Below, piece by piece: positions 19,002 through 26,957 of a stretch of 64,000 nucleotides of DNA. Under the pieces are notes generated by a model, which did not search any database, was not told the origin of the DNA, and saw only the letters and a program-made list of their open reading frames with translations. Positions within the stretch are counted from its first letter, which is position 1; every line of letters starts with the position of its first letter. The stretch is from Pseudomonas sp. SCA2728.1_7 (GTDB lineage: Bacteria; Pseudomonadota; Gammaproteobacteria; Pseudomonadales; Pseudomonadaceae), in NCBI RefSeq assembly GCF_018138145.1, contig NZ_CP073104.1:4407001-4471000 (forward strand), read 5' to 3'. Made by a program: the position numbers and the translations under genes.

Positions 19002-19019
19002 GTGTCAGCAGGGCTTGCC
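18959..19019 (+). promoter_or_regulatory. Programmed -1 ribosomal frameshift signal
   Basis: The heptamer A-AAA-AAG at 18959-18965 is in the orfA reading frame. Six bases downstream a nested stem can form: GGCAAG (18972-18977) with CTTGCC (19014-19019), and CCCTG (18996-19000) with CAGGG (19009-19013); the two right-hand arms are contiguous. This is the usual IS3 arrangement of slippery site and stimulatory structure. Confidence 0.88.
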
Positions 19020-19828
19020 AGTTTATGGGAATAAGTCGCCAAGCCTATTACAAGCGAGATCGGGCTTACCGATCCAGGCTTGAGCAAGACCAGAAGCTCA
19101 TCAAGTTTGTGCATGAGATCCGCTTACGTCAGCCCTGCATCGGTACTCGTAAGTTACATTCGATGATGCATGCCAAACGCGAGAGACAAGAACTGCATGT
19201 TGGAAGGGATCGTCTATTCGATGTTTTGCGCGATCATCGACAACTGGTACGTAGAAAACGGGCCTATCACAAGACGACTGACAGCCATCATCGTTTTCGC
19301 TGCCATCCCAACCTCCTGAAACCTGGCCCGCATCAAGTGATTGCGACCGGCCCAGAACAAGTCTGGGTAGCAGATATCACCTACATCCCCACACGAGAAG
19401 GATCTGTTTACTTGAGTTTGGTGACAGATGCTTACTCGAGAAAAATTGTCGGCTTTCACGTACATGACAGCCTGCACGCCAAATCCGTGGCTCAAGCCTT
19501 CCGAAAGGCGCTAAAAGAGCGCCGAACAAAGCAACGACTGGTGCATCACTCGGATCGAGGCGCACAGTACTGCTCTGATCTTTACCAGAAGCTGCACGCC
19601 AAACATGACGTCACTTGCTCAATGACCGATGGCTACGATTGCTACCAAAACGCTCTCGCAGAGCGGGTTAACGGCATTCTGAAAACAGAGCTGCTGCTCT
19701 ACAGGCCAGAAAATCTAGAACAGGCTGAACAGATGGTGCGGGAGGCTATTACGATCTACAACCAAGAGCGGCCGCACCTTTCCTTAAAATACAAAACGCC
19801 CGATGCGGTGCATCGGGCGTTAGGGTGA
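18965..19828 (+). CDS. IS3-family OrfB (DDE transposase, made by -1 frameshift)
   Basis: Catalytic half of the transposase. It has an in-frame ATG at 19025, but the -1 frame is open from the slippery site, giving an OrfAB fusion of about 407 residues (join after residue 120). An IS21-like HTH_21 region comes first, then the RNase H-like rve core: D in VWVADITYIP, D in LVHHSDRGAQY, and E in ALAERVNGILKTE, the DDE triad. QERPHLSLKYKTPDAVH is typical of the IS3 C-terminus. It ends three bases before the right terminal repeat. Confidence 0.93.
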   Translation, partial: AARQVVAQTQTLSVSRACQFMGISRQAYYKRDRAYRSRLEQDQKLIKFVHEIRLRQPCIGTRKLHSMMHAKRERQELHVGRDRLFDVLRDHRQLVRRKRAYHKTTDSHHRFRCHPNLLKPGPHQVIATGPEQVWVADITYIPTREGSVYLSLVTDAYSRKIVGFHVHDSLHAKSVAQAFRKALKERRTKQRLVHHSDRGAQYCSDLYQKLHAKHDVTCSMTDGYDCYQNALAERVNGILKTELLLYRPENLEQAEQMVREAITIYNQERPHLSLKYKTPDAVHRALG

Positions 19829-19858
19829 ATAGGTGTAAACCTATTTCAGGACTAGACA

Positions 19859-19905
19859 CGGGACGCAGAGCGTCCCGGGATGCATTCCCACGCGGAGCAT
19901 GGGAA
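19859..19905. repeat. Double-hairpin intergenic repeat beside the IS
   Basis: Two adjacent palindromes: GGGACGC-AGA-GCGTCCC (19860-19876) and TTCCCACGC-GGA-GCATGGGAA (19885-19905, one mismatch). The pattern resembles a hairpin repeat common between Pseudomonas genes (recalled, not checked). The IS integrated at its left edge. Confidence 0.6.
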
Positions 19906-19922
19906 AGATCAGGGGCCAGTCA

Positions 19923-20666
19923 TCAGCGCAGGATCACCGGCGCAGTATCACGCGGCAGATTGTTGCGCTGCGGTGCTTCGCGCGGCTGCTCGTAACCGCC
20001 ACCACCGAGCTGCATGCTCAGTTGCCCGGCCACGTCTTCACCCAAGGCCTTGGACACGTCACGCACCACCCGTGGGCGGTTCAGCGAGATCTTGATGTCG
20101 CGGTGGTTCACCAGTTTGGTGTCCTGCGCTTCGCCCATCGCCGTGAAGGCCGAGGTGATCTCGAAGGTCTTGGTGTTGATCAGGCTGAAGTCCGCCACCA
20201 ACGTCAGGCCCAGTACCGCCGAATAGCTGTCGGTGTTCGCCAGCTCGTTGACGTCCTGAGTGAAGTCGATGTCCGACACCGTACCAAACAGCACATAGTC
20301 GGCGCCTTTGAAGTTGCCGGCCTTGATGCGCTTGATCACGTCGTAGACGTCACCCTTGGACGACGCGGTGTACGGCGTGCCCTGCACCAGCTGGAACATG
20401 CCGGTGCGCAGGATTTCACCCTTGATGTCGCCGGTGAATTTACGCAACTCGCCTTGCTCGATGTAGCTGGTGCTCGCTTCGATCTCGTTGTAGCTCGACG
20501 AGCCGCTGGAGCTGTAGTAACCCTCGCGATGATTGCTCTGGGCCGAAACGATGTGGATGTATTGCTCCACACGTTCCTGGTACGCCAGATCCGTCACCGC
20601 GACTTTCGGGGCCGCTTGCACGCTGAACGCGCAAGCCACGGCCATCATGCCAATCCATGCGCGCAT
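19923..20666 (-). CDS. CsgG/LpoB-fold periplasmic protein of unknown function
   Basis: A 247-residue exported protein starting at ATG 20666 (MRAWIGMMAVACAFSVQA, a Sec signal with an AxA-type site and no lipobox Cys). The mature part (VAVTDLAYQERVEQYIHIV, then GDIKGEILRTGMFQLVQG, GADYVLFGTVSDID) has the alpha/beta pattern seen in CsgG, FlgO and LpoB-like proteins, and ends in a Pro/Gln-rich tail. It follows the lpoB-like gene after three bases, so it is the last gene of that operon. It may be a periplasmic partner of LpoB; function is inferred from position and fold only. Confidence 0.7.
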   Translation of the reverse strand: MRAWIGMMAVACAFSVQAAPKVAVTDLAYQERVEQYIHIVSAQSNHREGYYSSSGSSSYNEIEASTSYIEQGELRKFTGDIKGEILRTGMFQLVQGTPYTASSKGDVYDVIKRIKAGNFKGADYVLFGTVSDIDFTQDVNELANTDSYSAVLGLTLVADFSLINTKTFEITSAFTAMGEAQDTKLVNHRDIKISLNRPRVVRDVSKALGEDVAGQLSMQLGGGGYEQPREAPQRNNLPRDTAPVILR

Positions 20667-20669
20667 CAA

Positions 20670-21257
20670 TTAACGCTCCGTGGTTTTGCGGATCTCTTTT
20701 TCGTCCATCCACTCGGCCAGACCGCTTTCAACGTCGATCAGTTGCAGGCTGAATTTGTAAAAGACGTCCTTGTAGTCGCTGCTGCGCTTGACGATCGAGC
20801 TGATCGATCCTTCGATGCGGTACTTGGCGGCAACCATGTTGCCGGTCTTGGCCACGGTGCTCTTCTTGTACAGACCGCTCTGGTTTTGCAGCTTGAGCTG
20901 GTCAACCTGGCTCTGCATGGCGTTGTTGTCGCTGGCGAAACGCGCTACACCGGTCTTCATCAGCTGAGTCTTGATGCTGGTGGTGATTTCGCGGGTGTCG
21001 ATGTACTCGCTGGTCTTGTTCTTCACGTCGTAGACCTGAACCACCGGACGGCCCTGCAGAATGCCGGACTGGGCCAGCGAGCGGGTCATCGACTCGGCGA
21101 TCATTTGCAGGTCGGTCGAACCGAATTCGTTGGTCACGGTTTCAACCGCTTTGGTGTCGCCGTAGCTGATGTTCTTGCTGCCCAGGGTCGGCGAAGTGTT
21201 GGCGCAACCGGAGGCCAGCAGGGCGATAACGGCGATGCAGGAAAAGCGTGCAAACAT
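20670..21257 (-). CDS. lpoB: LpoB-like outer-membrane lipoprotein
   Basis: A 195-residue lipoprotein of the penicillin-binding-protein activator LpoB family (YcfM), which in E. coli stimulates PBP1b from the outer membrane. Lipobox LLASGC at about 13-18 with Ala at +2, consistent with outer-membrane sorting. The body GSTDLQMIAESMTRSLAQSG, GRPVVQVYDVKNKTSEYIDT and KYRIEGSISSIVKR is characteristic. Unlike E. coli LpoB it has almost no proline-rich linker, so reach through peptidoglycan would be short. Next to a YcfL-like gene, as in E. coli. P. aeruginosa is known to use LpoP for PBP1b, so its role here is open. Confidence 0.85.
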   Translation of the reverse strand: MFARFSCIAVIALLASGCANTSPTLGSKNISYGDTKAVETVTNEFGSTDLQMIAESMTRSLAQSGILQGRPVVQVYDVKNKTSEYIDTREITTSIKTQLMKTGVARFASDNNAMQSQVDQLKLQNQSGLYKKSTVAKTGNMVAAKYRIEGSISSIVKRSSDYKDVFYKFSLQLIDVESGLAEWMDEKEIRKTTER

Positions 21258-21293
21258 GGGAATGCTCTCTAAAACAGGAATAGGGTGACAGGC

Positions 21294-21668
21294 TTACGGC
21301 GTCTTGATTTCCAGACGGAAGTCCACGGCTTTCGGGGTCGGGGCGATGCCTTGAATGAAGCTGGTCTGGGCGCCGTACATCATTTGGCTTTTCCACACTT
21401 CTTCTTCGGCAATCGGGAAGCCTTCCGCGCCGAGCCAGGCGAAGCGGTAGTAGAAAATCTTGTTGCTGTTGAGGGTGTTGCTCAACTGCACATTGACCGT
21501 CATGAAGCCGTTTTCGCGGGCGACGCGCATGGCGCCGACGACGATGTGTTTCTGCGGACCCATGGCCACGACTTTGCTCGCGGCGCTGCCCGGCTCTGGC
21601 GGTGGCGGGGTGGCGCAGCCGCTCGCCAGCAAGGCGAGGGCGGCGACGGCGATGAGTTTGAAGCGCAT
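21294..21668 (-). CDS. YcfL-like (DUF1425) lipoprotein
   Basis: A 124-residue lipoprotein; lipobox LLASGC at about 14-19, Ala at +2. The mature domain (VARENGFMTVNVQLSNTLNS, YYRFAWLGAEGFPI, FIQGIAPTPKAVDFRLEI) matches DUF1425/YcfL, a single beta-sandwich domain of unknown role. In E. coli ycfL sits beside lpoB; here it lies 36 bases before the lpoB-like gene and 15 bases after a COG3014 gene, supporting a common operon. Confidence 0.85.
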   Translation of the reverse strand: MRFKLIAVAALALLASGCATPPPPEPGSAASKVVAMGPQKHIVVGAMRVARENGFMTVNVQLSNTLNSNKIFYYRFAWLGAEGFPIAEEEVWKSQMMYGAQTSFIQGIAPTPKAVDFRLEIKTP

Positions 21669-21683
21669 GCAAAGACTCCGTTC

Positions 21684-23078
21684 TTAAGGTTGTTTGAGGC
21701 TGGCGACGTTGGTCGCGCTGGCGCTCGGGATGACGTGTGCGGCGAGGCCACCGGCGAACACCTGGTTGCCCACGGCGCGCAGGGTGATCACTTGATATCG
21801 CTGATCGACAGTGACCTTGACCACCGAACCGCCCACGGCGCTCGGCAGGGTAACCTGATGCTCACCCTTTTTCAGACGCAGACGCACCACTTGGGTGTAG
21901 TCCGGCAGGGTGCGCCACGTACGGGTATCGGCACCTTCGAGCACAGCTGAAGAGATACCGACGGCGAGACCGGCCAGAGGGTTGGTTTCGTTGATCTGCT
22001 TCTGCGCAACACCCTTGGTGATCGCCCGCACGGTGGTGCGCACGATGATCCCCGGCATGTCGTCGCGCAGGGCGCGGCGGGACATCGCGGTGGTGCTGTT
22101 GAGCGCGGTCAGATCGACCTGCTTACCATCGACGCCGATTTGCGCGAAAGTCGCCGTGGAGGTGTCAGGTTTGATGATCGGGAACGACAGCGGCGTGATC
22201 ACCACATTGTTGGAAATCGGCAATGGCAGCGGCACCCGGATTGAGTCGCGGGCTGGCGCCAGACCGCTTTGCACCACGATCAGAATGTCGCTGTCGTCGG
22301 ACTTGCTCGGCTTGTCGAGATTGACCAGCGCCTGCTCCAGCAACGGCGTGTTCGGACGCAGCTCGGCGGCCTTGCGGTAGCCCGGTGCAGCCAGGCCTTT
22401 TTCGCCCAAGGCTTCGTAGACGAAACCGGACAGGTAATGGCTGAACGCACTCTGGTAGCTGTTTTTCAGGCCAACCACTTCCGGCGCGTCAAGACTGGCG
22501 ACCGGATAGCCTTGCAGATCCTTGTACTGAGTCTTGATGCCTTCTTTCTCGGCTTCTTCCTCGCTCTTGAGGTATTCCTTGTCGCGCAGGTCGGCGATCA
22601 CCGCTTCACGTTCGTGAGTCTTTTTGATCGCAGTACGTGCGCCGTCGAAGTCATTGACCGCCAGCAGGTTCAGGGCCATCTGGGTGGTCAGCATGACTTT
22701 TTCGTAGTCGTAGCCTTCGTAGCGACGCACTTTGTCATTGACGATGAAGCTGCCGAACTGAGCCAGGTATTTACCGGTGTCGAGCTTGACCGAGTCTTCC
22801 CACTGACCGACCACCACATCGGCACTGGTCCAGGCATTCTGACTGCCGGAGAGATCGCCCTTGGCGCGCAGCAACTCACCTTTCTCGAAGTAATAGAGCA
22901 GGTCTTTGTCTGGGCCGGTGTTGTTCTTTTCCAGCAGGGTCAGCGCGGCGTCAACGTTGCCGTTGGCCAGTTGCTGGTTGGTCTGTGCCAGTTCGGAGTC
23001 GTAGTTGCGAAACGCCGTACAGCCGGACAGCAGAGTGACGGCGCTGAGCGCGATCAGAGTGGGGGCGCGGAATGCCAT
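21684..23078 (-). CDS. COG3014-type outer-membrane lipoprotein (copy 1)
   Basis: A 464-residue lipoprotein from ATG 23078 (MAFRAPTLIALSAVTLLSGC, Cys 20, Thr +2); the frame is open 29 codons further upstream but without a lipobox-compatible start. The first 250 residues are helical and TPR-like (NQQLANGNVDAALTLLEKNN, GRYL-type repeats); the rest is beta-rich and ends in a short extended domain. It is collinear with the gene at 23286, sharing RYEGYDYEKVMLTTQMALN and QSAFSHYL. It heads the ycfL-lpoB-CsgG-like run. Function unknown. Confidence 0.8.
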   Translation of the reverse strand: MAFRAPTLIALSAVTLLSGCTAFRNYDSELAQTNQQLANGNVDAALTLLEKNNTGPDKDLLYYFEKGELLRAKGDLSGSQNAWTSADVVVGQWEDSVKLDTGKYLAQFGSFIVNDKVRRYEGYDYEKVMLTTQMALNLLAVNDFDGARTAIKKTHEREAVIADLRDKEYLKSEEEAEKEGIKTQYKDLQGYPVASLDAPEVVGLKNSYQSAFSHYLSGFVYEALGEKGLAAPGYRKAAELRPNTPLLEQALVNLDKPSKSDDSDILIVVQSGLAPARDSIRVPLPLPISNNVVITPLSFPIIKPDTSTATFAQIGVDGKQVDLTALNSTTAMSRRALRDDMPGIIVRTTVRAITKGVAQKQINETNPLAGLAVGISSAVLEGADTRTWRTLPDYTQVVRLRLKKGEHQVTLPSAVGGSVVKVTVDQRYQVITLRAVGNQVFAGGLAAHVIPSASATNVASLKQP

Positions 23079-23285
23079 GGGGGTACTTCTTCCCTGGAGT
23101 AATACAGCCGCGGGTGCTGGTCGGGCTGGTGTGACCCATCGACAGTGGCGTTGGCCTCCTGCCAATTCCTCATAACCTGAGGAGCTTTAATGCCCGATCG
23201 CAATAACGCGGGCGCGGCATTATAAGCAGGCGGTGATGGCTATGTAATAGCTTTTTAATTGCACTGGTTAGTTAGGTGCCATTAC

Positions 23286-24689
23286 TTATTTCGAAGGGCT
23301 TGCTTTCTCTGGTAAAGGCGTCGCAGGAGCAACGAAGGCCGATCCGACGTAATAGGTCTGATCCCGGAACACGCGCAGATTGAGTATTTGATGATCCTGA
23401 TCGACGCGTAAGGTCAGGGGATAGCCCGGCGGGTAGATGGGCACGTCGACCGTGTGCAGGCCCTTTTTCAGGCGCAGACGAGTGACGAGCGTCTTGTCAG
23501 GCAGGGCGCGCCAGGTGCGTGTATCGGCCTCCTCGAAAGGATCCTTGTTTGTCACCACCAGCGAGGCCTTGACCGGGTTGCGCTCGTTTTCCTGTGCCTG
23601 GCCGATCGCGGCCATATTGGCGCGGAACATCGCGCGCGAGATGATTTCAGGCATGTCATCGCGCAGTGTTCGCATGGCCATATCGGTCACGCTGTTGATG
23701 ACCGTCAACGGCTGCTTACGGCCATCAACCTTCAGGTGATTGAAGGTCGGGGTGACGGCGTCCGGAATCATCACCGGAAAGGATATCGGCGCGACAATGA
23801 CCAGGTTTTCGTTCAGGCGCACCGGAATCGGCACTTGAACCGAGCTGCGCGCCGGTGCCAGACCGCTTTGCACAATGATCAGAACGTCACTTTCATCGGC
23901 CTTGGCTGCACGCTTGTCGAGGTTACGCAAAGCGTTCTGCAGAAACGGCATGTCCGGGCGCAGTTCGATGGCTTGGCGATAACCGGGCGCCGCGAGGTCG
24001 CGCTCACCCAAGGCTTCATAAGTGAACCCGGCCAGATAGTGGCTGAACGCACTTTGATAGCCGTTCTTCAGTTCCAGCACTTGTGGCGCATCGAGTATGG
24101 CCACCGGATAACCTTGCAGATCTTTGTAGCGCAGGGTGATGCCTTGGGACTTGGCCTCTGCCTCCGCCGCTTCGTATTGCAATTCGCGTTGCCGGGCGAT
24201 CAGTCCTTCGCGTTCATGGGTCTTCTTGATATCGGCGCGAGCACCATCGAAATCGTTGACGGATAACTGATTGAGGGCCATTTGCGTGGTCAGCATGACC
24301 TTCTCGTAGTCATAGCCTTCGTAGCGCAGCAGCTTGTCGTTGACGAGCATGGTGCCCATTTCATTGCCGAACCGGGACAGCAGCTTCATGGCGCCGGATG
24401 GGTTGGCCTCTTCGCGCTGGAAGATCATCCGGTCAGCACTGCGCCACGCTTGCTGACTTTCGGGCAGAGCGCTGCCAGCACTGAGGATGGCGCCTGTTTC
24501 CAGGTAATACAGCAGATCCTTGTCTTCCCACGGGTTATGCATCTCGACCAGTGCCAGTGCGCCGGTGAGGTTGCCCTTGGTCATCTCGTCGGTGGTTTGC
24601 TGCATTTCCTGATCGTAATTACGGTAAGCCGCGCAGCCGTTTAAAAAAAGCGCAGTGGCGAGCAGGACGAACAACGGGATGATCCGCAT
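23286..24689 (-). CDS. COG3014-type outer-membrane lipoprotein (copy 2)
   Basis: A 467-residue paralogue of the downstream neighbour. Starting at ATG 24689 gives a lipoprotein signal (MRIIPLFVLLATALFLNGC, Cys 19, Ala +2). Domains are as in copy 1: a helical TPR-like half, then a beta-rich half with DVLIIVQSGLAPARSSVQVP. Identity to copy 1 is clear over the full length but well below that of a recent duplication. A 207-base gap separates the copies, so each may have its own promoter. The gene is divergent from the FTR1 gene. Confidence 0.8.
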   Translation of the reverse strand: MRIIPLFVLLATALFLNGCAAYRNYDQEMQQTTDEMTKGNLTGALALVEMHNPWEDKDLLYYLETGAILSAGSALPESQQAWRSADRMIFQREEANPSGAMKLLSRFGNEMGTMLVNDKLLRYEGYDYEKVMLTTQMALNQLSVNDFDGARADIKKTHEREGLIARQRELQYEAAEAEAKSQGITLRYKDLQGYPVAILDAPQVLELKNGYQSAFSHYLAGFTYEALGERDLAAPGYRQAIELRPDMPFLQNALRNLDKRAAKADESDVLIIVQSGLAPARSSVQVPIPVRLNENLVIVAPISFPVMIPDAVTPTFNHLKVDGRKQPLTVINSVTDMAMRTLRDDMPEIISRAMFRANMAAIGQAQENERNPVKASLVVTNKDPFEEADTRTWRALPDKTLVTRLRLKKGLHTVDVPIYPPGYPLTLRVDQDHQILNLRVFRDQTYYVGSAFVAPATPLPEKASPSK

Positions 24690-24883
24690 AAACGGTGTGT
24701 TTCCTTGAGCCGGAATGTTGAAGGCGCGCGCAGTATAGTGACGGATGCTGGCCAGTGGCTGCGAGTTGGGGGCCGATGTGCGCAGATCAAAGACTCTGTT
24801 CCTGAGGCAACCTCGGCGATTTTGCGGAGTTCGTCTGCCGGGTACATCCGCCCAATCAAAGCGAAACACCGACAAAGCTTGAG

Positions 24884-24925
24884 GGAAATGCGTTCGAAGT
24901 GAACAATATGTAACTTCGCATTTCC
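24884..24925. promoter_or_regulatory. Inverted repeat upstream of the FTR1 gene
   Basis: Perfect 9-base arms GGAAATGCG (24884-24892) and CGCATTTCC (24917-24925), 16 bases before the FTR1 start and in the divergent promoter region. Possible operator or 5'-leader hairpin; it does not match a Fur box. Confidence 0.45.
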
Positions 24926-24940
24926 ATTTGAGAATTCTTC

Positions 24941-26836
24941 ATGACTGCCTCGTCCCGTTTCCTGGCCTGGCTGGTGTTCCCGTTGTTTGCCCTGAGCAGC
25001 TTCAATCTGCTGGCCGATACCGTGGAAGGCGCGCCGCAAGCGCTGCACCTGCTCGATTACATCAGTGCGGATTACCCGCCGACGGTAGCGGCGGGCAAGG
25101 TTGTCGATGATTCCGAATACCGCGAGCAACTGGAGTTCACTCGGGCGCTGCAAGGCTTGATCGCCGGTATGCCGGCCAAATCGGAAAAGGCTGCGCTGGA
25201 GCAGGGCGTTGAAGCCCTGCACGCGGCGATCAGCGCGAAACAGGATGGCGCCGAAGTCGCTCGGCAGGCGCGGCAACTGGGCGCGCAACTGGCGGTAGCC
25301 TATGAAGTCAGTCAGGCACCGATCATCACCCCCGATCCCACCCGAGGCGCTCCGCTCTATGCGCAGAATTGCTCGGTGTGCCACGGCGACAGCGGCGCCG
25401 GTGACGGCCCGGCGGGACTCGGCATGACCCCGGCCCCGGCCAATCTGAGGGATGCGGCGCGGCTGGATCACCTGAGCCTGTACGCGATCTACAACACCCT
25501 CGGCCAAGGCGTCGAAGGCACCGACATGCCGGCGTTTGCCGATCAGCTTGACGATCGTCAGCGCTGGGATCTGGCGACTTACATCGCCGGCTTCAGCGCT
25601 GATCCGGCGGCGGCCAGGTCCGAGAAGAGCTACAACATCGCCGATCTGGCACGCCAGACCCCGGCCGAAGTGCAGGCTGCCGATGGCCCGCAAGCGGCGG
25701 CGACGTTCCGCGCACAACGCGCGCAGCCGCCACAGGTCAAGCGTGGTCCGGCGCAGTTGCTCGACTACACCGCGGCAACGCTGGACAAGAGTCTTGCTGC
25801 GTACCGCGCCGGTGAGCACGATCAGGCTTACGACCTGTCGGTCGCGGCGTATCTGGAAGGCTTCGAACTGGTCGAGAGCTCGCTGGATAACGTCGACGCC
25901 AACGTGCGCAAGGACACTGAAAAGTCGCTGATGGCGTATCGACAGTCGTTGCAGGACGGCTTGCCTGTCGAGCAGGCCGAGCAGCGTCTGGACGCGGCCA
26001 AGGCGAAGTTGAAAGAGTCCGCCGGGCTGCTCGGCAGTGATGGCTTGAGCTGGTCGCTGAGCTACATCTCCGGCTTGCTGATTCTGTTGCGCGAAGGGCT
26101 GGAAGCGATTCTGGTGCTGGCGGCGATACTCGCCTTCCTGCGCAACACCGGCCAGCAATCGGCGGTGCGCAGCGTCAACGTCGGTTGGGGCCTGGCGCTG
26201 CTGGCCGGCCTCGGCACCTGGGCGCTGGCGGCGTATGTGATCGACGTCAGTGGTTCGCAGCGTGAACTGCTCGAAGGCGCGACGGCGCTGTTCGCCAGTG
26301 TCATGGTCTTGTGGCTCGGCGTGTGGATGCATGACCGTCGCCACGCCGCGGCCTGGCAGGATTACATCAAGAGCAGTCTGGTCGGCGGTGGCGGGCGTTT
26401 CGGCTTCGCGATTCTGGCGTTCTTCTCGGTGTATCGCGAGTTGTTCGAAGTGATCCTGTTCTACGAAACCCTGTGGTTGCAGGCCGGCCCGGCCGGGCAT
26501 GACGCGGTGCTCGCCGGTGGCGCGACGGCACTGGTGCTGCTGGTCGGTCTGGCGTGGGTGATCCTGCGCGGTTCGGCGAAACTGCCGCTGACGCTGTTCT
26601 TCAGCATCAACGCGGCGCTGTTGTGCGCGTTGTCGGTGGTGTTTGCCGGACATGGCGTGAAGGCGTTGCAGGAAGCCGGGATCTTCGGCACGCGGCCGGT
26701 GGCGTTCTTTGAATTCGACTGGCTGGGAATTCATGCCGATGCGTATTCGTTGACGGCGCAGGCGGTGGCGATTCTGGCGATTGTTGTGTTGTATGGGCGT
26801 AGTTGGGTGGCGGAGAAGCGGCGGGTAGTCGCTTAA
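24941..26836 (+). CDS. Cytochrome c / FTR1 fusion iron permease
   Basis: A 631-residue inner-membrane protein joining a periplasmic cytochrome c part to an FTR1-type iron permease. Signal peptide 1-25; c-type haem site CSVCH at 144-148 in an otherwise typical class I domain (NLRDAARLDHLS, DMPAF with the likely axial Met); a helical linker; then about seven membrane segments from residue 370, carrying the iron-binding motifs REGLE (384-388) and RELFE (499-503). The fusion suggests that Fe(II) oxidation or electron transfer is built into uptake, as with the ferroxidase partner of yeast Ftr1. This architecture is known in Pseudomonas. Confidence 0.92.
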   Translation: MTASSRFLAWLVFPLFALSSFNLLADTVEGAPQALHLLDYISADYPPTVAAGKVVDDSEYREQLEFTRALQGLIAGMPAKSEKAALEQGVEALHAAISAKQDGAEVARQARQLGAQLAVAYEVSQAPIITPDPTRGAPLYAQNCSVCHGDSGAGDGPAGLGMTPAPANLRDAARLDHLSLYAIYNTLGQGVEGTDMPAFADQLDDRQRWDLATYIAGFSADPAAARSEKSYNIADLARQTPAEVQAADGPQAAATFRAQRAQPPQVKRGPAQLLDYTAATLDKSLAAYRAGEHDQAYDLSVAAYLEGFELVESSLDNVDANVRKDTEKSLMAYRQSLQDGLPVEQAEQRLDAAKAKLKESAGLLGSDGLSWSLSYISGLLILLREGLEAILVLAAILAFLRNTGQQSAVRSVNVGWGLALLAGLGTWALAAYVIDVSGSQRELLEGATALFASVMVLWLGVWMHDRRHAAAWQDYIKSSLVGGGGRFGFAILAFFSVYRELFEVILFYETLWLQAGPAGHDAVLAGGATALVLLVGLAWVILRGSAKLPLTLFFSINAALLCALSVVFAGHGVKALQEAGIFGTRPVAFFEFDWLGIHADAYSLTAQAVAILAIVVLYGRSWVAEKRRVVA

Positions 26837-26857
26837 CAGCATTCGCTGGGGCTCACA

Positions 26858-26936
26858 TTCGCGAGCAGGCTCGCTCCCACAGGGTTTACGCGTAACCTGT
26901 GGGAGTGACGGTGCGACGATTCGACCTGCTCGCGAA
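26858..26936. repeat. Degenerate REP pair with an inserted segment
   Basis: The left copy is the TTCGCGAGCAGGCTCGCTCC subtype. The right copy starts TGTGGGAGTGAC, carries about 15 extra bases (GGTGCGACGATTCGA) and resumes with CCTGCTCGCGAA, so the two arms are not symmetrical. Confidence 0.75.
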
Positions 26937-26957
26937 TTGTTTTTGGAGGTTAGAAAA

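Larger units (their letters stand above)
18553..19858 (+). mobile_element. Intact IS3-family insertion sequence (1306 bp)
   Basis: Ends are TG...CA. The 28-base terminal inverted repeats (18553-18580 and 19831-19858) match at 23 positions; their inner part GGTTTACACCT is perfect. A 3-bp direct repeat CGG flanks the element (18550-18552 and 19859-19861), the size expected for IS3-family transposition. It carries orfA and orfB in overlapping -1 frames with a slippery heptamer. No internal stop or deletion is seen, so it is probably active. It lies between the LysE terminator and a double-hairpin repeat. Group within IS3 not determined. Confidence 0.95.

Noticed and set aside
18959..19025. Frameshift between orfA and orfB as a sign of a dead IS
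   Set aside because: The overlap has a correctly phased A-AAA-AAG and a downstream stem; it is programmed frameshifting.
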